Shown piece after piece: positions 14,338 through 23,374 of a DNA stretch of 64,000 nt. How positions within the stretch are numbered: position 1 is the first letter of the stretch; the number at the start of each line of letters is the position of its first letter. The notes under the pieces are model-generated. The model saw only the letters and a program-made list of their open reading frames with translations, did not search any database and was not told the DNA's origin. Both the position numbers and the translations under genes were made by a program. Source of the DNA: Bittarella massiliensis (ex Durand et al. 2017). GTDB lineage: Bacteria > Bacillota > Clostridia > Oscillospirales > Ruminococcaceae. Location: contig NZ_JABFCL010000007.1 in NCBI RefSeq assembly GCF_017566145.1, positions 1-64,000 of the forward strand, read 5' to 3'.

Positions 14338-16869
14338 ATGAAATTCGTTTGCATCGACGGCAACAGCATTGTCAACCGGGCCTTTTACGGCATCAAGCTG
14401 CTGACCACCAAGGACGGCAGCTACACCAACGCCATCTATGGCTTTCTCAACATCCTTCTGGGCATCCGGCAGGAGGTGGAGCCGGACGGCATCGCCATCG
14501 CCTTTGACCTGCGGGCCCCCACCTTCCGCCACCTGCAGTACGACCAGTACAAGGCCGGCCGCAAGGGAATGCCCGACGAGCTGGCCCAGCAGCTGCCCCT
14601 GCTCAAGGAGATTTTGCAGAAGATGGGCTACCCCCTGCTGGCGGTGGAGGGGTTTGAGGCCGACGACATTCTGGGCACCTTTGCCCGCCTCTGCCGGGAG
14701 GGAGGGGAGGACTGCGTCCTCTGCACCGGGGACCGGGACAGTTACCAGCTCATCGGCGAGCGGGTGTCGGTGCGCCTCTCCACCACCCAGAAGTCCGAGG
14801 TGCTGACCCCCGAGACGATCCGGGAGCGCTACGGGGTCGAGCCCATCCAGATGATCGAGGTCAAGGCCCTGATGGGGGACAGTTCCGACAACATCCCCGG
14901 GGTGGCGGGCATCGGGGAGAAGACCGCCCTGAACCTGATCGCCCAGTTCGGCACCCTGGACGGGGTGTACGAGCACCTGGACGACCCGGCCATCAAGCCG
15001 GGGGTGCGGGCCAAGCTGGAAAAGGGGCGGGAGACGGCCTACCTCTCCCGCCAGCTGGCGGAGATTCGCACTGACGTCCCCATCGACGGGGACCTGGCCC
15101 ACTACAAGACCGCCCCGGCGGACGAGGGCTGGCTCTACCAGACCCTTTCCCGGCTGGAGATGCAGTCGCTCATCGGCCGGCTGGGGCTGCACCCCGACGG
15201 CGCGGCCCCCGTTCCTGAGAGGGGGGAGGAGGCAGTCCCCCTGCCCCCGGCCCGGGTGGCCGACGCCCTGCCCGCCGGCGAGGGGCCGGTGGGGGTGCTG
15301 GCGCTGGAGGACGGCCGCTGGGCGGCGGTGCGGGGGACCGATGTGGCCCTTTACCCCAGCCTCGACAAAATCGCCCCCCTGCTTGCAGACGAAGCGGTCG
15401 CCAAGTGGGTTTTTGACAGCAAGGCCCTCTACCACCTGCTGCCCGGGGCGGCGGGGATTGCCTTTGACGGGATGCTGGCGGCCTACCTGCTCAACCCCAC
15501 CGCCAGCGCCTACCAGCTGGAGGCACTCATCGGCGAGTACGGGGCCGCCCCGGCCTTTGCGCTGGAGGGGGAATTGCCCCAGAAGGGGGAACTCGCCGCC
15601 CTGATGCCCCTGTTTGCCACCTTGCAAGAGAAGCTGGCGGCGGCGGGGGAGACCGAGCTGCTGGAGCGCATCGAACTGCCCCTGGCCCAGGTCCTCTGCG
15701 ACATGGAGGAGACCGGCGTCGCGGTGGACTGCGAGGGAATTCGCCAGTACGGGGAGATGCTCGACCTGGACATCGCCCAGGTGCAGCAGCGCATTTTTGA
15801 GCGGGTGGGGCGGGAGTTCAACATCAACAGCCCCCAACAGTTGGGTGTCGCCCTGTTTGAGGATCTGGGGCTGCCCCACGGCAAAAAGACCAAGACCGGC
15901 TGGTCCACCAACGCCGACGTCTTAAACGGCCTGCTGGGCAAGGACCCGGTGATTCAGGACATCCTGGACTACCGCAGCTACACCAAGCTCAAATCCACCT
16001 ATGTGGAGGGGCTCTTGAAGGTGGTGCGGGAGGACGGGCGGATCCACTCCCGCTTCAACCAGACCGAGACCCGCACCGGGCGCATCTCCTCCACCGAGCC
16101 CAACATGCAAAACATCCCGGTGCGCACCCCCCTGGGCAGCGAACTGCGCAAGTTCTTTGTCGCCCGGCCGGGCTACACCCTGGTGGATGCCGACTACTCC
16201 CAAATCGAGTTGCGGGTGCTGGCCCACATGGCAGGTGACGAGCGGATGATCGAGGCCTTTCGCAGCGGGCAGGACATCCACACCATCACCGCCTCCCAGG
16301 TGTTTGGGATGCCGCTGGACTTCGTGACCCCCCAGATGCGCCGCCGGGCCAAGGCGGTCAACTTCGGCATTGTCTACGGCATCGGCGCCTACTCCCTGGC
16401 GCAGGACATCGAGGTCTCGGTGGCCGAGGCGGACGCCTACATCAAGGGCTACCTGGAGACCTACCAGGGGGTGCGCACCTTTATGGAGGCAACGGTGGAG
16501 GACGCCCGGGAATGCGGGTATGTCACCACCCTCTACGGCCGCCGCCGGTACATCCGGGAGTTGGCCAGCAAGAACAAGGTGTTGCAGGCACTGGGCAAGC
16601 GGATGGCCATGAACTCCCCCATTCAGGGGACGGCGGCGGACATCATCAAGATCGCCATGTGCCGGGTCTGGGAGCGGCTGCGGGACGAGGGGCTGGACGC
16701 CAAGCTGATCTTGCAGGTGCACGATGAATTGATCGTGGAGGCCCGGGAGGAGGACGCCCAGCGGGTGGCCGACTTGGTGGCCGCGGAGATGCAGGGCGCG
16801 GCCGCGCTGGCGGTACCCCTGGTGGTGGACGCCCACACCGGCGTCAACTGGTATTTGGCCAAAGGATAA
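14338..16869 (+). CDS. polA: DNA polymerase I
   Basis: An 843-residue replicative-repair polymerase. Residues 1-290 are the 5'-3' exonuclease/FEN domain (DGNSIVNRAFYG, EADDILGT, LCTGDRDSYQL, GDSSDNIPG, GIGEKTA). Residues about 315-480 are a 3'-5' exonuclease-like domain that appears degenerate: the canonical DxE of proofreading is not visible, as in many Gram-positive Pol I. The C-terminal part is the polymerase domain with motif A DADYSQIELR, motif B RRRAKAVNFGIVYGIG and motif C QVHDELI. ATG 14338 follows GGGGAGA. It heads a run of genes towards tsaD. Confidence 0.96.
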   Translation: MKFVCIDGNSIVNRAFYGIKLLTTKDGSYTNAIYGFLNILLGIRQEVEPDGIAIAFDLRAPTFRHLQYDQYKAGRKGMPDELAQQLPLLKEILQKMGYPLLAVEGFEADDILGTFARLCREGGEDCVLCTGDRDSYQLIGERVSVRLSTTQKSEVLTPETIRERYGVEPIQMIEVKALMGDSSDNIPGVAGIGEKTALNLIAQFGTLDGVYEHLDDPAIKPGVRAKLEKGRETAYLSRQLAEIRTDVPIDGDLAHYKTAPADEGWLYQTLSRLEMQSLIGRLGLHPDGAAPVPERGEEAVPLPPARVADALPAGEGPVGVLALEDGRWAAVRGTDVALYPSLDKIAPLLADEAVAKWVFDSKALYHLLPGAAGIAFDGMLAAYLLNPTASAYQLEALIGEYGAAPAFALEGELPQKGELAALMPLFATLQEKLAAAGETELLERIELPLAQVLCDMEETGVAVDCEGIRQYGEMLDLDIAQVQQRIFERVGREFNINSPQQLGVALFEDLGLPHGKKTKTGWSTNADVLNGLLGKDPVIQDILDYRSYTKLKSTYVEGLLKVVREDGRIHSRFNQTETRTGRISSTEPNMQNIPVRTPLGSELRKFFVARPGYTLVDADYSQIELRVLAHMAGDERMIEAFRSGQDIHTITASQVFGMPLDFVTPQMRRRAKAVNFGIVYGIGAYSLAQDIEVSVAEADAYIKGYLETYQGVRTFMEATVEDARECGYVTTLYGRRRYIRELASKNKVLQALGKRMAMNSPIQGTAADIIKIAMCRVWERLRDEGLDAKLILQVHDELIVEAREEDAQRVADLVAAEMQGAAALAVPLVVDAHTGVNWYLAKG

Positions 16870-16903
16870 CAGAGACAACGAGAGTGACGGAGGGACGTGC
16901 GAA

Positions 16904-17335
16904 ATGAAAATCCTGTTCGCCTGCACCGGCAACACCTGCCGCAGCCCCATGGCGGAACTGGTGTTTCGCGCCCGGTGCAAGGATGAGAGCATCACCTGCG
17001 CCAGCTGCGGGTTTTCCGCCTTTCCGGGGGACACCATCACCCCCGAAGCGGCGGCCGCCCTGGCGGAGATCGGGATCGACAGCGGGGCCTTTCGCTCGAG
17101 CACCCTGACCATGCGGGCGGTGGAGGACGCCGACGAGATCTACGTGATGACCGCACAGCACCGGGAGATTTTAGAGGCGGTGCTCGACAGCGGCAGCATG
17201 AAGAAGGTGCACCTGCTGGGGGGCGGCGTCTCCGACCCCTACGGCCAGGGGATCGGGGCCTACCGGGCCTGCCTGTCGCAGATTTCGGCGGCGGTCAACG
17301 GCATCTTGCAGGAGTTGGGCGCCGATGGCCGCTAG
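16904..17335 (+). CDS. Low-molecular-weight phosphatase, probable protein-arginine phosphatase (YwlE-like)
   Basis: A 143-residue LMW-PTP-fold phosphatase. The P-loop CTGNTCRSPMAE at residues 7-18 holds the C-x5-R signature, and DPYG near residue 110 supplies the general acid. The Thr before the second Cys of the loop matches YwlE-type arginine phosphatases, where it favours phosphoarginine over phosphotyrosine. ATG 16904 follows GGAGGG. rimI overlaps its 3' end by 11 nt, so polA, this gene, rimI and tsaD are likely co-transcribed. Confidence 0.88.
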   Translation: MKILFACTGNTCRSPMAELVFRARCKDESITCASCGFSAFPGDTITPEAAAALAEIGIDSGAFRSSTLTMRAVEDADEIYVMTAQHREILEAVLDSGSMKKVHLLGGGVSDPYGQGIGAYRACLSQISAAVNGILQELGADGR

Positions 17336-17822
17336 CTGGGCGGTGGTCCCCGCCGAGGGGGCGCTGCTGGAGGAGGTGGCGGCCATCGAGGCGGCGACCT
17401 TCGGCCCCAGCGCCTGGAGCCGGGGCGACGTGTTGGCCGCGCCGGGGGCGGCGGGGGCCCTCTGCCTCTGCGCCCTGGATCGGGGCCAGCGGGTGGCGGG
17501 CTACCTCTTTGCCACCCTGGTGGCCGACGACCTGCACATCAACACCCTGGCGGTGCGGCCCGACTGCCGCCGCCGCGGGGTGGCAAAGGCCCTGGCGCTG
17601 GCCCTGCTGGATCGGGGCCGGGCGGCGGGGGCCGCCCTCTGCTCGCTGGAGGTGCGGGCCTCCAACCGGGGGGCGGTGGCCCTCTACCGCCAGCTGGGGT
17701 TTGCGGCGGCGGGGCGGCGGCCCCGGTTTTACCGGGCGCCAGACGAGGACGCCCTGATTTTGAACCTGCCATTAGAGAGTGACGGAAGGAGCGCGGCTGA
17801 GGATGCTGGTACTGGGAATTGA
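17325..17822 (+). CDS. rimI: Ribosomal-protein-alanine N-acetyltransferase RimI-like
   Basis: A 165-residue GNAT enzyme. The N-terminus has VAAIEAATFGPSAWSR, motif A is INTLAVRPDCRRRGVAKAL (about residues 72-90), motif B is LEVRASNRGAVALYRQLGF (about 108-126), and the C-terminal RPRFYRAPDEDALIL matches RimI. RimI acetylates the N-terminus of S18 and other proteins. The position immediately before tsaD, with 20 nt overlap, is the usual Firmicutes arrangement. The N-terminal Met overlaps the phosphatase gene. Confidence 0.9.
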   Translation: MAASWAVVPAEGALLEEVAAIEAATFGPSAWSRGDVLAAPGAAGALCLCALDRGQRVAGYLFATLVADDLHINTLAVRPDCRRRGVAKALALALLDRGRAAGAALCSLEVRASNRGAVALYRQLGFAAAGRRPRFYRAPDEDALILNLPLESDGRSAAEDAGTGN

Positions 17823-18813
17823 GTCGTCCTGTGACGAGACCGCCTGTGCGGTGGTGAGGGACGGGAGAGAGGTGCTCTCCAACGTGGTGGCCTCGCAGAT
17901 CGAGGAGCACCGCCTCTACGGCGGGGTGGTGCCGGAGATCGCCTCCCGCCGGCACGCCGAGGCCATCTCGCAGATCTACCGCCAGGCCCTGGAAGAGGCG
18001 GGGGTCTCGCTGGAGGAGATCGGCGCGGTGGCGGTGACCTACGCACCGGGACTGATCGGCTGCCTGCTGGTGGGTCTCAACTTCGCCAAGGGGCTGGCCT
18101 ACTCGGCAGAAAAGCCCCTGGTGCCGGTGCACCACCTGCGGGGGCACATTGCCGCCAACTACATCGCCCACCCCGACTTGCAGCCGCCCTTTCTCTGCCT
18201 GGTGGTGTCTGGGGGACACAGCCACATCATCGAGGTGCTCTCCTATACTGCGTTTCGGGTGGTGGGCCGCACTCTGGACGACGCCGCGGGGGAAGCATTT
18301 GACAAGGCTGCCCGCACCCTGGGCTTCCCCTACCCGGGGGGGATCGCCCTGGACAAGGCCGCCCAGCGGGGGGACAAGGGGGCCTTCTCCTTCCCCACCC
18401 CCAAGGTGGCGGGGAAGTACGACTTCAGCTTTTCCGGCCTCAAGACGGCGGTCATCAACACCGCCCACAACGCCGCCCAGCGGGGGGCAGAACTGCCGGT
18501 GGACGACATCTGTGCCAGCTTTCAGGAGAAGGTGGCCGACATCCTCTGCCACAACCTGCTGGCGGCGGCCCGGGACCTGGGCTACAAAACCCTGGCGGTG
18601 GCCGGTGGGGTCAGCGCCAACTCGGGGCTGCGGGGCAAGTTGAGCGAGCGCTGCCGGGAGGAAGGGCTGTCCCTCTACCTGCCGCCCCTCTCCCTCTGCG
18701 GGGACAACGGGGCGATGATTGCCGCCCAGGGGTATTACGAGTACTGCGCCGGCAACCTGGCCGGGCTGGGCTGGAACGCGGTGGCCAGCCTGCCCATCGA
18801 CCTGGTGGGGTAA
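17803..18813 (+). CDS. tsaD: tRNA N6-adenosine threonylcarbamoyltransferase TsaD
   Basis: Transfers the threonylcarbamoyl group to A37 of ANN-decoding tRNAs, together with TsaB and TsaE. The 336-residue ASKHA-fold protein begins MLVLGIESSCDETACAVV, has VPEIASRRHAEAI, the metal-binding HHLRGHIAANY (His-x3-His), LVVSGGHSHI and DNGAMIAAQG. I start at ATG 17803 because TsaD proteins begin there. GTG 17779 upstream in frame would add eight residues. The gene ends the polA-to-tsaD unit before a strong terminator. tsaB and tsaE are not in the window. Confidence 0.95.
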   Translation: MLVLGIESSCDETACAVVRDGREVLSNVVASQIEEHRLYGGVVPEIASRRHAEAISQIYRQALEEAGVSLEEIGAVAVTYAPGLIGCLLVGLNFAKGLAYSAEKPLVPVHHLRGHIAANYIAHPDLQPPFLCLVVSGGHSHIIEVLSYTAFRVVGRTLDDAAGEAFDKAARTLGFPYPGGIALDKAAQRGDKGAFSFPTPKVAGKYDFSFSGLKTAVINTAHNAAQRGAELPVDDICASFQEKVADILCHNLLAAARDLGYKTLAVAGGVSANSGLRGKLSERCREEGLSLYLPPLSLCGDNGAMIAAQGYYEYCAGNLAGLGWNAVASLPIDLVG

Positions 18814-18823
18814 AAAAGAGAAG

Positions 18824-18864
18824 AAAGGCGGCCTGCCCCCTCTGCGGGGTCAGGCCGCCTTTTT
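18824..18864 (+). terminator. Terminator after tsaD
   Basis: AAAGGCGGCCTG (18824-18835) pairs with CAGGCCGCCTTT (18851-18862), followed by TT. The loop can pair further through CCCC/GGGG. Confidence 0.9.
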
Positions 18865-18983
18865 GCCCGAAGCGGAGAAATTTTTTTGATGGGAGCAGAC
18901 AGCCGGCGGCAGATGTGGTAGAGTGGGGGCAGAGAGAACCCCGCTGGAGCAGGCAGGACCTGCCAAGGAAAGGAAGGTTTTTC

Positions 18984-19967
18984 ATGCGCTATCACAGTTT
19001 GCTGGAAGAGTTTATGGACATCCACTACGATCGCCCGGCCCCGGCCCACGACATCCCGCCGGAATTCATTGTGAGCCGGCTCAAAAAGCCCGCCGGGCGG
19101 GTGAGCGCGGTGCTGGATACCGACGCCTTTAACGAGGTGGACGACCAATTCGCCCTGGCCTATATCCTGCAATCCCCCGAGCGAATCGACCTGCAGGCCA
19201 TCTACGCGGCCCCCTTTCACAACGAGAAGGTAGCCAGCGCTGCCGAGGGGATGGAGCGCAGCTACCAGGAGATCCATCGCATCCTGTCGCTGATGGGGCG
19301 GGAAGAGGACTGCGGGGAGACCGTCTACCGCGGTTCCGAGCGCTTTTTGGCCGGTGAGGAGGCCCCGGTGGACTCGCCCGCCGCCCGCGATTTGGTGGCC
19401 CGGGCCATGGCTCGCCCTGACGACGACCCCCTCTACGTCATCGCCATCGGCGCCATCACCAATGTGGCTTCGGCCCTGCTGATGGAGCCGGCCATCGCCC
19501 GCAAGGTGGTGGTGCTCTGGCTGGGAGGCCACGCGCTGGAGTGGTTTAACACCAAGGAGTTCAACATGCTTCAAGACGTGGCCGCCGCCCGCGTCCTTTT
19601 GGGGTGCGGGGTGCCGGTGGTGCTCTTCCCCTGCAACGGGGTGGTCTCGGCCCTGACCACCACCGGCCCCGAGATCGAACACTGGCTGCGGGGGAAAAAC
19701 CAGCTCTGCGACTACCTCTGTGACATCACCAGGGAGGAGGCGGAGTTAAACCGCCAGGGCCCCTTCTGGAGCCGCACCATCTGGGATGTGGCGCCGGTGG
19801 CCTGGCTGATGGAGATGGACGGCACCGAGACCCGGCTGGAACCCGCCCCCATCCCCTCCTACGACGGATATTACAGCGTCTGCCCCTGCAACCATCCCAT
19901 CCTTTATGTATACAGCGTCCGCCGCGACTGCATCATCGGCGACCTGTACACCAAGTTGGCCCAGTAG
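18984..19967 (+). CDS. Nucleoside hydrolase family protein (variant metal motif)
   Basis: A 327-residue member of the inosine-uridine nucleoside hydrolase family, which splits ribonucleosides to base and ribose. The N-terminal Ca2+ site reads LDTDAFNEVDDQFAL (about residues 43-57) instead of the usual D-x-D-P-G-x-D-D-A. GAITNVASAL and LGGHALEW follow, and EFNMLQDVAAARVLL replaces the common EFN-x2-x-DP segment (DP is absent). ATG 18984 follows AAAGGAAGG. The divergence suggests a different substrate from its two neighbours. It is bounded by terminators. Confidence 0.85.
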   Translation: MRYHSLLEEFMDIHYDRPAPAHDIPPEFIVSRLKKPAGRVSAVLDTDAFNEVDDQFALAYILQSPERIDLQAIYAAPFHNEKVASAAEGMERSYQEIHRILSLMGREEDCGETVYRGSERFLAGEEAPVDSPAARDLVARAMARPDDDPLYVIAIGAITNVASALLMEPAIARKVVVLWLGGHALEWFNTKEFNMLQDVAAARVLLGCGVPVVLFPCNGVVSALTTTGPEIEHWLRGKNQLCDYLCDITREEAELNRQGPFWSRTIWDVAPVAWLMEMDGTETRLEPAPIPSYDGYYSVCPCNHPILYVYSVRRDCIIGDLYTKLAQ

Positions 19968-19983
19968 CGGCCTGCTGCCGAGG

Positions 19984-20020
19984 GCGGCCCACCCCCTTTT
20001 AGGGGGCGGGCCGCCTTTTT
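19984..20020 (+). terminator. Terminator after first nucleoside hydrolase
   Basis: GGCGGCCCACCCCC pairs with GGGGGCGGGCCGCC around a TTTTA loop, followed by TTTTT (20016-20020). Confidence 0.88.
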
Positions 20021-20154
20021 GCATTCCTTTTGTCCCGTCCCAACAGCAGTCGCCAGGGCGGGCGGCCCCGCGGGGACCAGGAGAATAGGGCACAGGCAAA
20101 TTAGCCAAAAAAAGAGAATGATTCCCGTGGGAACGCCGAAAAAAAGAGACCGTA

Positions 20155-20184
20155 TTGTCTGTGCGGCCCCTTTGCTGATACAAT
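20155..20184 (+). promoter_or_regulatory. Promoter of the nucleoside hydrolase pair
   Basis: TTGTCT (20155-20160), an 18-bp spacer, TACAAT (20179-20184), 41 bp before the ATG at 20225. Confidence 0.65.
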
Positions 20185-20224
20185 AAAACAGTACGAGAAA
20201 AAATTGGCAAAGGGAGGATGAAAG

Positions 20225-21154
20225 ATGAATCGAATTCCGCTTTTGATGGACTGCGACCCCGGACACGATGACGCGGCCGCCCTCTTCATGGCGCTGGGCA
20301 GCGGGGTGTTCGACCTGCAGGGGATCACCACCGTCCCCGGCAACGGGCTGCTGCAAAATGTCACCGAAAACGCCCTGCGGCTGGTGGCCTTTTTAGGGGA
20401 GGAGATCCCGGTGGTCCCCGGCTGTGTAAAGCCCCTGGCGGGGGAGTGCCGGCCGGCCCTCTCCTACCACGGCGCCACGGCGCTGGACGGGGTGATCCTG
20501 CCCCTGTCGGAGCGGGGGCCCCTGCGGGAAAACGCCATTGACTTTATGGCGGCCAAGATCAGGGAGGCCGCGGGGGAGATGGTGATCGCCGCCCTGGGGC
20601 CCCTGACCAACATCGCCGCCCTGCTCCTGTCCTATCCCGAATTAAAGGGAAAGATCAAGCGGTTGTGCCTGATGGGGGGCTCCACCTCGGGCGGAAACGT
20701 GACCCCGGCAGCGGAGTTTAACATCTGGCACGACCCGGAGGCAGCGGCCATCGTCTTTGGCAGCGGGCTGCCCATCACCATGTGCGGGCTGGACGTGACC
20801 GAGAAGATGGCCCTGCGCCCCGAGGAGATCGAAGAGGTCCGCCGCAGCGGGCGGGTGGGGGCCCTCTGCGCCCAGCTCTTTGACTACTGCCAGGACACCT
20901 TTGGCGGCAACGGCCGCGACCTGGTGGTGCACGACGCGGTGGTCAGCGCCTGGCTGATCAAGGAGGGGCTCTTTGACACCCGCCGCTTTTACGTAGAGGT
21001 GGACGCCGGCAAGTCCTTGAGCCGGGGCTGCACCGCCACCTACATCCGCCCCTTTGGGGTGGGCTGCAAAGAGGCCAACATCGACGTGGTGGTGGGCGGC
21101 GACCGGGACGGGTTTGCCCGGCTGTTCATCGACTGCATTGCCAAATTGGGTTAG
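20225..21154 (+). CDS. Inosine-uridine-type nucleoside hydrolase
   Basis: A 309-residue IunH-family enzyme. The signature MDCDPGHDDAAAL is at residues 8-20, GPLTNIAALL near 121, LMGGSTSGGNVTPAAEFNIWHDPEAA (metal Asn/His region) near 148, and VVHDAVVSAWLI with the catalytic-site His-Asp near 238. It should release ribose and base from imported or recycled nucleosides. ATG 20225 follows AGGGAGGA. A second hydrolase starts 15 nt downstream in the same operon. Confidence 0.93.
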   Translation: MNRIPLLMDCDPGHDDAAALFMALGSGVFDLQGITTVPGNGLLQNVTENALRLVAFLGEEIPVVPGCVKPLAGECRPALSYHGATALDGVILPLSERGPLRENAIDFMAAKIREAAGEMVIAALGPLTNIAALLLSYPELKGKIKRLCLMGGSTSGGNVTPAAEFNIWHDPEAAAIVFGSGLPITMCGLDVTEKMALRPEEIEEVRRSGRVGALCAQLFDYCQDTFGGNGRDLVVHDAVVSAWLIKEGLFDTRRFYVEVDAGKSLSRGCTATYIRPFGVGCKEANIDVVVGGDRDGFARLFIDCIAKLG

Positions 21155-21169
21155 AGGAGGGGACAAGAG

Positions 21170-22129
21170 ATGGAAAAGCGCCCATTTATCATTGACTGCG
21201 ACCCGGGGATCGACGACGCCGTCGCCCTGTTTCTGGCCGCCAGCCGGGAGGAGTTCGACATTCGCGCCGTCACCTCGGTGGCGGGGAATGTAAACATCGA
21301 CCTGACCACCCAGAACGCCCTCGACCTCTGCCGGGAGGCGGGGCTGTCCACCATCGTCGCCCGGGGGGCGGCGACGCCGATGCTCTACCCCGCGTCGGAC
21401 GCCTCCTTCGCCCATGGGGCGCGGGGGTTGGGGACGGTGACCCTCCCCGCCTCCCCCCAGCAGGAGGACCCCCGCCACGCCTGGGACGTGATCTACGACG
21501 AGGCGGTCAAGGCCGGCGGCCGGCTGGAGATCATCGCCCTGGGGCCCCTGACCAACCTGGGCATCCTGCTGACCAAGTACCCCGACGCCGCCCGGCTGAT
21601 CGCCAACCTGACCATCATGGGGGGCTCGCGCATCTACGGCAACCAGAGCGCCTACGGCGAGTACAATCTCTGGGCCGACCCCACGGCGGCGGACATCGTC
21701 TTTCGCAGCGGGGTGCCGGTGGACATGGTGGAGCTGGAGACCATCTTCCGGGCCAAGCTCACCAGCGGCGATTGGAGCGACCTGCTGGCCTGCGACCACC
21801 GCATCGCCCGGCTCACCGGGGAGATCATGCGCTATAAGACCGAGCGGGGCGAGGGGATGCAGGACCTGATCACCGCCAAGTCCGACGATCCGTCCCCCTT
21901 CCTCTGTGACTGCATGACGGTGGCCTGTGTGGTCGACCCCTCCATCGTCACCTGGAGGCGCTGCCACGTGGACATCGAGACCGAGGACGGCCCCAGCCGG
22001 GGCCGTACCCTGGTGGACTTCTCCCCCCGGCCCAGCGGGTTTCGCAGCTGCCGGGTCTCGATGGAGGTCTCCCGCGAGGGCTTCAAGCAGGTGATGGCGG
22101 AGATGTTCCGCTTTTACGAGGACAAATAG
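21170..22129 (+). CDS. Inosine-uridine-type nucleoside hydrolase
   Basis: A 319-residue paralogue of the preceding gene. It has the metal-binding IDCDPGIDDAVALFLA (residues 8-23), GPLTNLGILL near 125, MGGSRIYGNQSAYGEYNLWADP near 150, and CDCMTVACVVDP near 245, where the usual HD of the active site is replaced by CDCM. Loss of that His is a known way the family changes base preference. It starts 15 nt after the first gene with GGAGGGGA. The two together suggest a broad nucleoside menu. Confidence 0.92.
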   Translation: MEKRPFIIDCDPGIDDAVALFLAASREEFDIRAVTSVAGNVNIDLTTQNALDLCREAGLSTIVARGAATPMLYPASDASFAHGARGLGTVTLPASPQQEDPRHAWDVIYDEAVKAGGRLEIIALGPLTNLGILLTKYPDAARLIANLTIMGGSRIYGNQSAYGEYNLWADPTAADIVFRSGVPVDMVELETIFRAKLTSGDWSDLLACDHRIARLTGEIMRYKTERGEGMQDLITAKSDDPSPFLCDCMTVACVVDPSIVTWRRCHVDIETEDGPSRGRTLVDFSPRPSGFRSCRVSMEVSREGFKQVMAEMFRFYEDK

Positions 22130-22147
22130 CCCGTGTGAAAAAAGACA

Positions 22148-22184
22148 AAGGCGCGCCGGCCATTGCAGCCGGCGCGCCTTCTTT
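22148..22184 (+). terminator. Bidirectional terminator
   Basis: A perfect 13-bp stem (22148-22160 with 22168-22180), 7-nt loop, then CTTT. It separates the hydrolase operon from the convergent SDR gene. Confidence 0.85.
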
Positions 22185-22198
22185 GTGCCGCTTTTTCC

Positions 22199-23374
22199 CT
22201 AGGGCAGCAGGGCGAGGAGGGCGGCCACCTCCTCCACCCAGCCCTGCACGATGCGGCCGTTTTCCTCTCTGCGGACAGGATCGCGCTCGTAGCCCTGCAA
22301 AAGGGTGTACTGCCGCTCCCAGTACCCCTGCAGCCGCTGGAGAAATACCCGCTGACCACCCAGGGCGGCCGGCCCCTCCCGCAGCAGTTCCCGCAGGGTT
22401 TCGGCCGCCCCGTCGGCGGGCAATCCCACCGACTTTTTAAAGTCCCGCAGCACCCACTGGCGCTCAAAGACGTTCATCTCCTTCCAGCCCTGGTACTGGG
22501 CAAAGAAGGTGTCGGCCACCTGTGTCAGGGCCTGGGTTGCTGCTCGGTTGTCCGCCGGGGCCCGGGCGGCTGGCTCCGGCCCCCCCTCGGGGGAGAGGCC
22601 GCAGTCCCCCAGCACCTGGACGGAGGCGATCTCCTGCCCCCGGTAGCGCCGGGCAAAGAGGGCCGAGAGGGCAAAGCCCCAGCCCGCTGCCTCGGCGCTG
22701 AGGAGGTGGCTTTCATTTTGGCGGTAGAACGCAGACAGACCCATCCCCATCCGCGCGGCCACAATCTCGATGGCGGCCTCGGCGGTGGCGGTGCGCACCA
22801 GCCCGGGGCCGATGGTGTAGACGTGGATGCCGGTCTCCTCCAGTTCCATCGAGAGGGTGGAACCCAGCTCCGCCTGGGCGGTCTTAAAGACCTCGTAGGC
22901 CCCCATGTGGGGAGCCGCCCCGGAGGAGGAGACAAAGGCGATCACCCCGCTGTTCCGCTCCCGCATGGCGGGGAGAAAGGCCCGGGTCAGCTGCAGAGGG
23001 GCGAGAAGGTTGACAGCGTAGCTTTGGTTCCAGGCGGCGAGGGATAATTCCTCCACCGCCCCCATCTGCGCCAGGGTGGCGTTGTGAAAGAGGACGTCGG
23101 GGCAGCCGAAGCGGGTCAATATCTTCCCGCAGAGGGCCTCCACCTCCCCCTCGTCGGCCAGGTTGACGGGCAGAAAGACGCCGCTGCCCGGCCGCCGGTC
23201 GCACAGCCGCTGCTGGGCGGTGAGGCCCCGCTCCCGGTCACACTCGGCGAGGAGGACGGTGGCTCCCATCTCGACAAAGGCCAGGGCGGCCTCGACGCCG
23301 ATTCCACCGCCGCCCCCGGTGAGGAGGACGACCTTTTTTGCCATCTGGCCGGCAAACCGCTCGGCACCCCGCAT
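22199..23374 (-). CDS. Short-chain dehydrogenase/reductase with a C-terminal helical extension
   Basis: A 391-residue protein. Residues 13-240 are a classical SDR: cofactor loop TGGGGGIG (about 19-26), HNATLAQMG, catalytic Ser in VSSSGAAP and Y-x3-K in AYEVFKTA. An acidic residue at the end of strand 2 (AECDRERG) favours NAD(H). Residues about 255-391 form an extra domain, predicted helical, with aromatic clusters (FFAQYQGWKEMN, RLQGYWERQYTLLQGY), absent from ordinary SDRs of about 250 residues. The start ATG overlaps the MarR stop by 1 nt, after a GGAGGGGGCGAGG site, so the genes are translationally coupled. Substrate unknown. Confidence 0.85.
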   Translation of the reverse strand: MRGAERFAGQMAKKVVLLTGGGGGIGVEAALAFVEMGATVLLAECDRERGLTAQQRLCDRRPGSGVFLPVNLADEGEVEALCGKILTRFGCPDVLFHNATLAQMGAVEELSLAAWNQSYAVNLLAPLQLTRAFLPAMRERNSGVIAFVSSSGAAPHMGAYEVFKTAQAELGSTLSMELEETGIHVYTIGPGLVRTATAEAAIEIVAARMGMGLSAFYRQNESHLLSAEAAGWGFALSALFARRYRGQEIASVQVLGDCGLSPEGGPEPAARAPADNRAATQALTQVADTFFAQYQGWKEMNVFERQWVLRDFKKSVGLPADGAAETLRELLREGPAALGGQRVFLQRLQGYWERQYTLLQGYERDPVRREENGRIVQGWVEEVAALLALLP

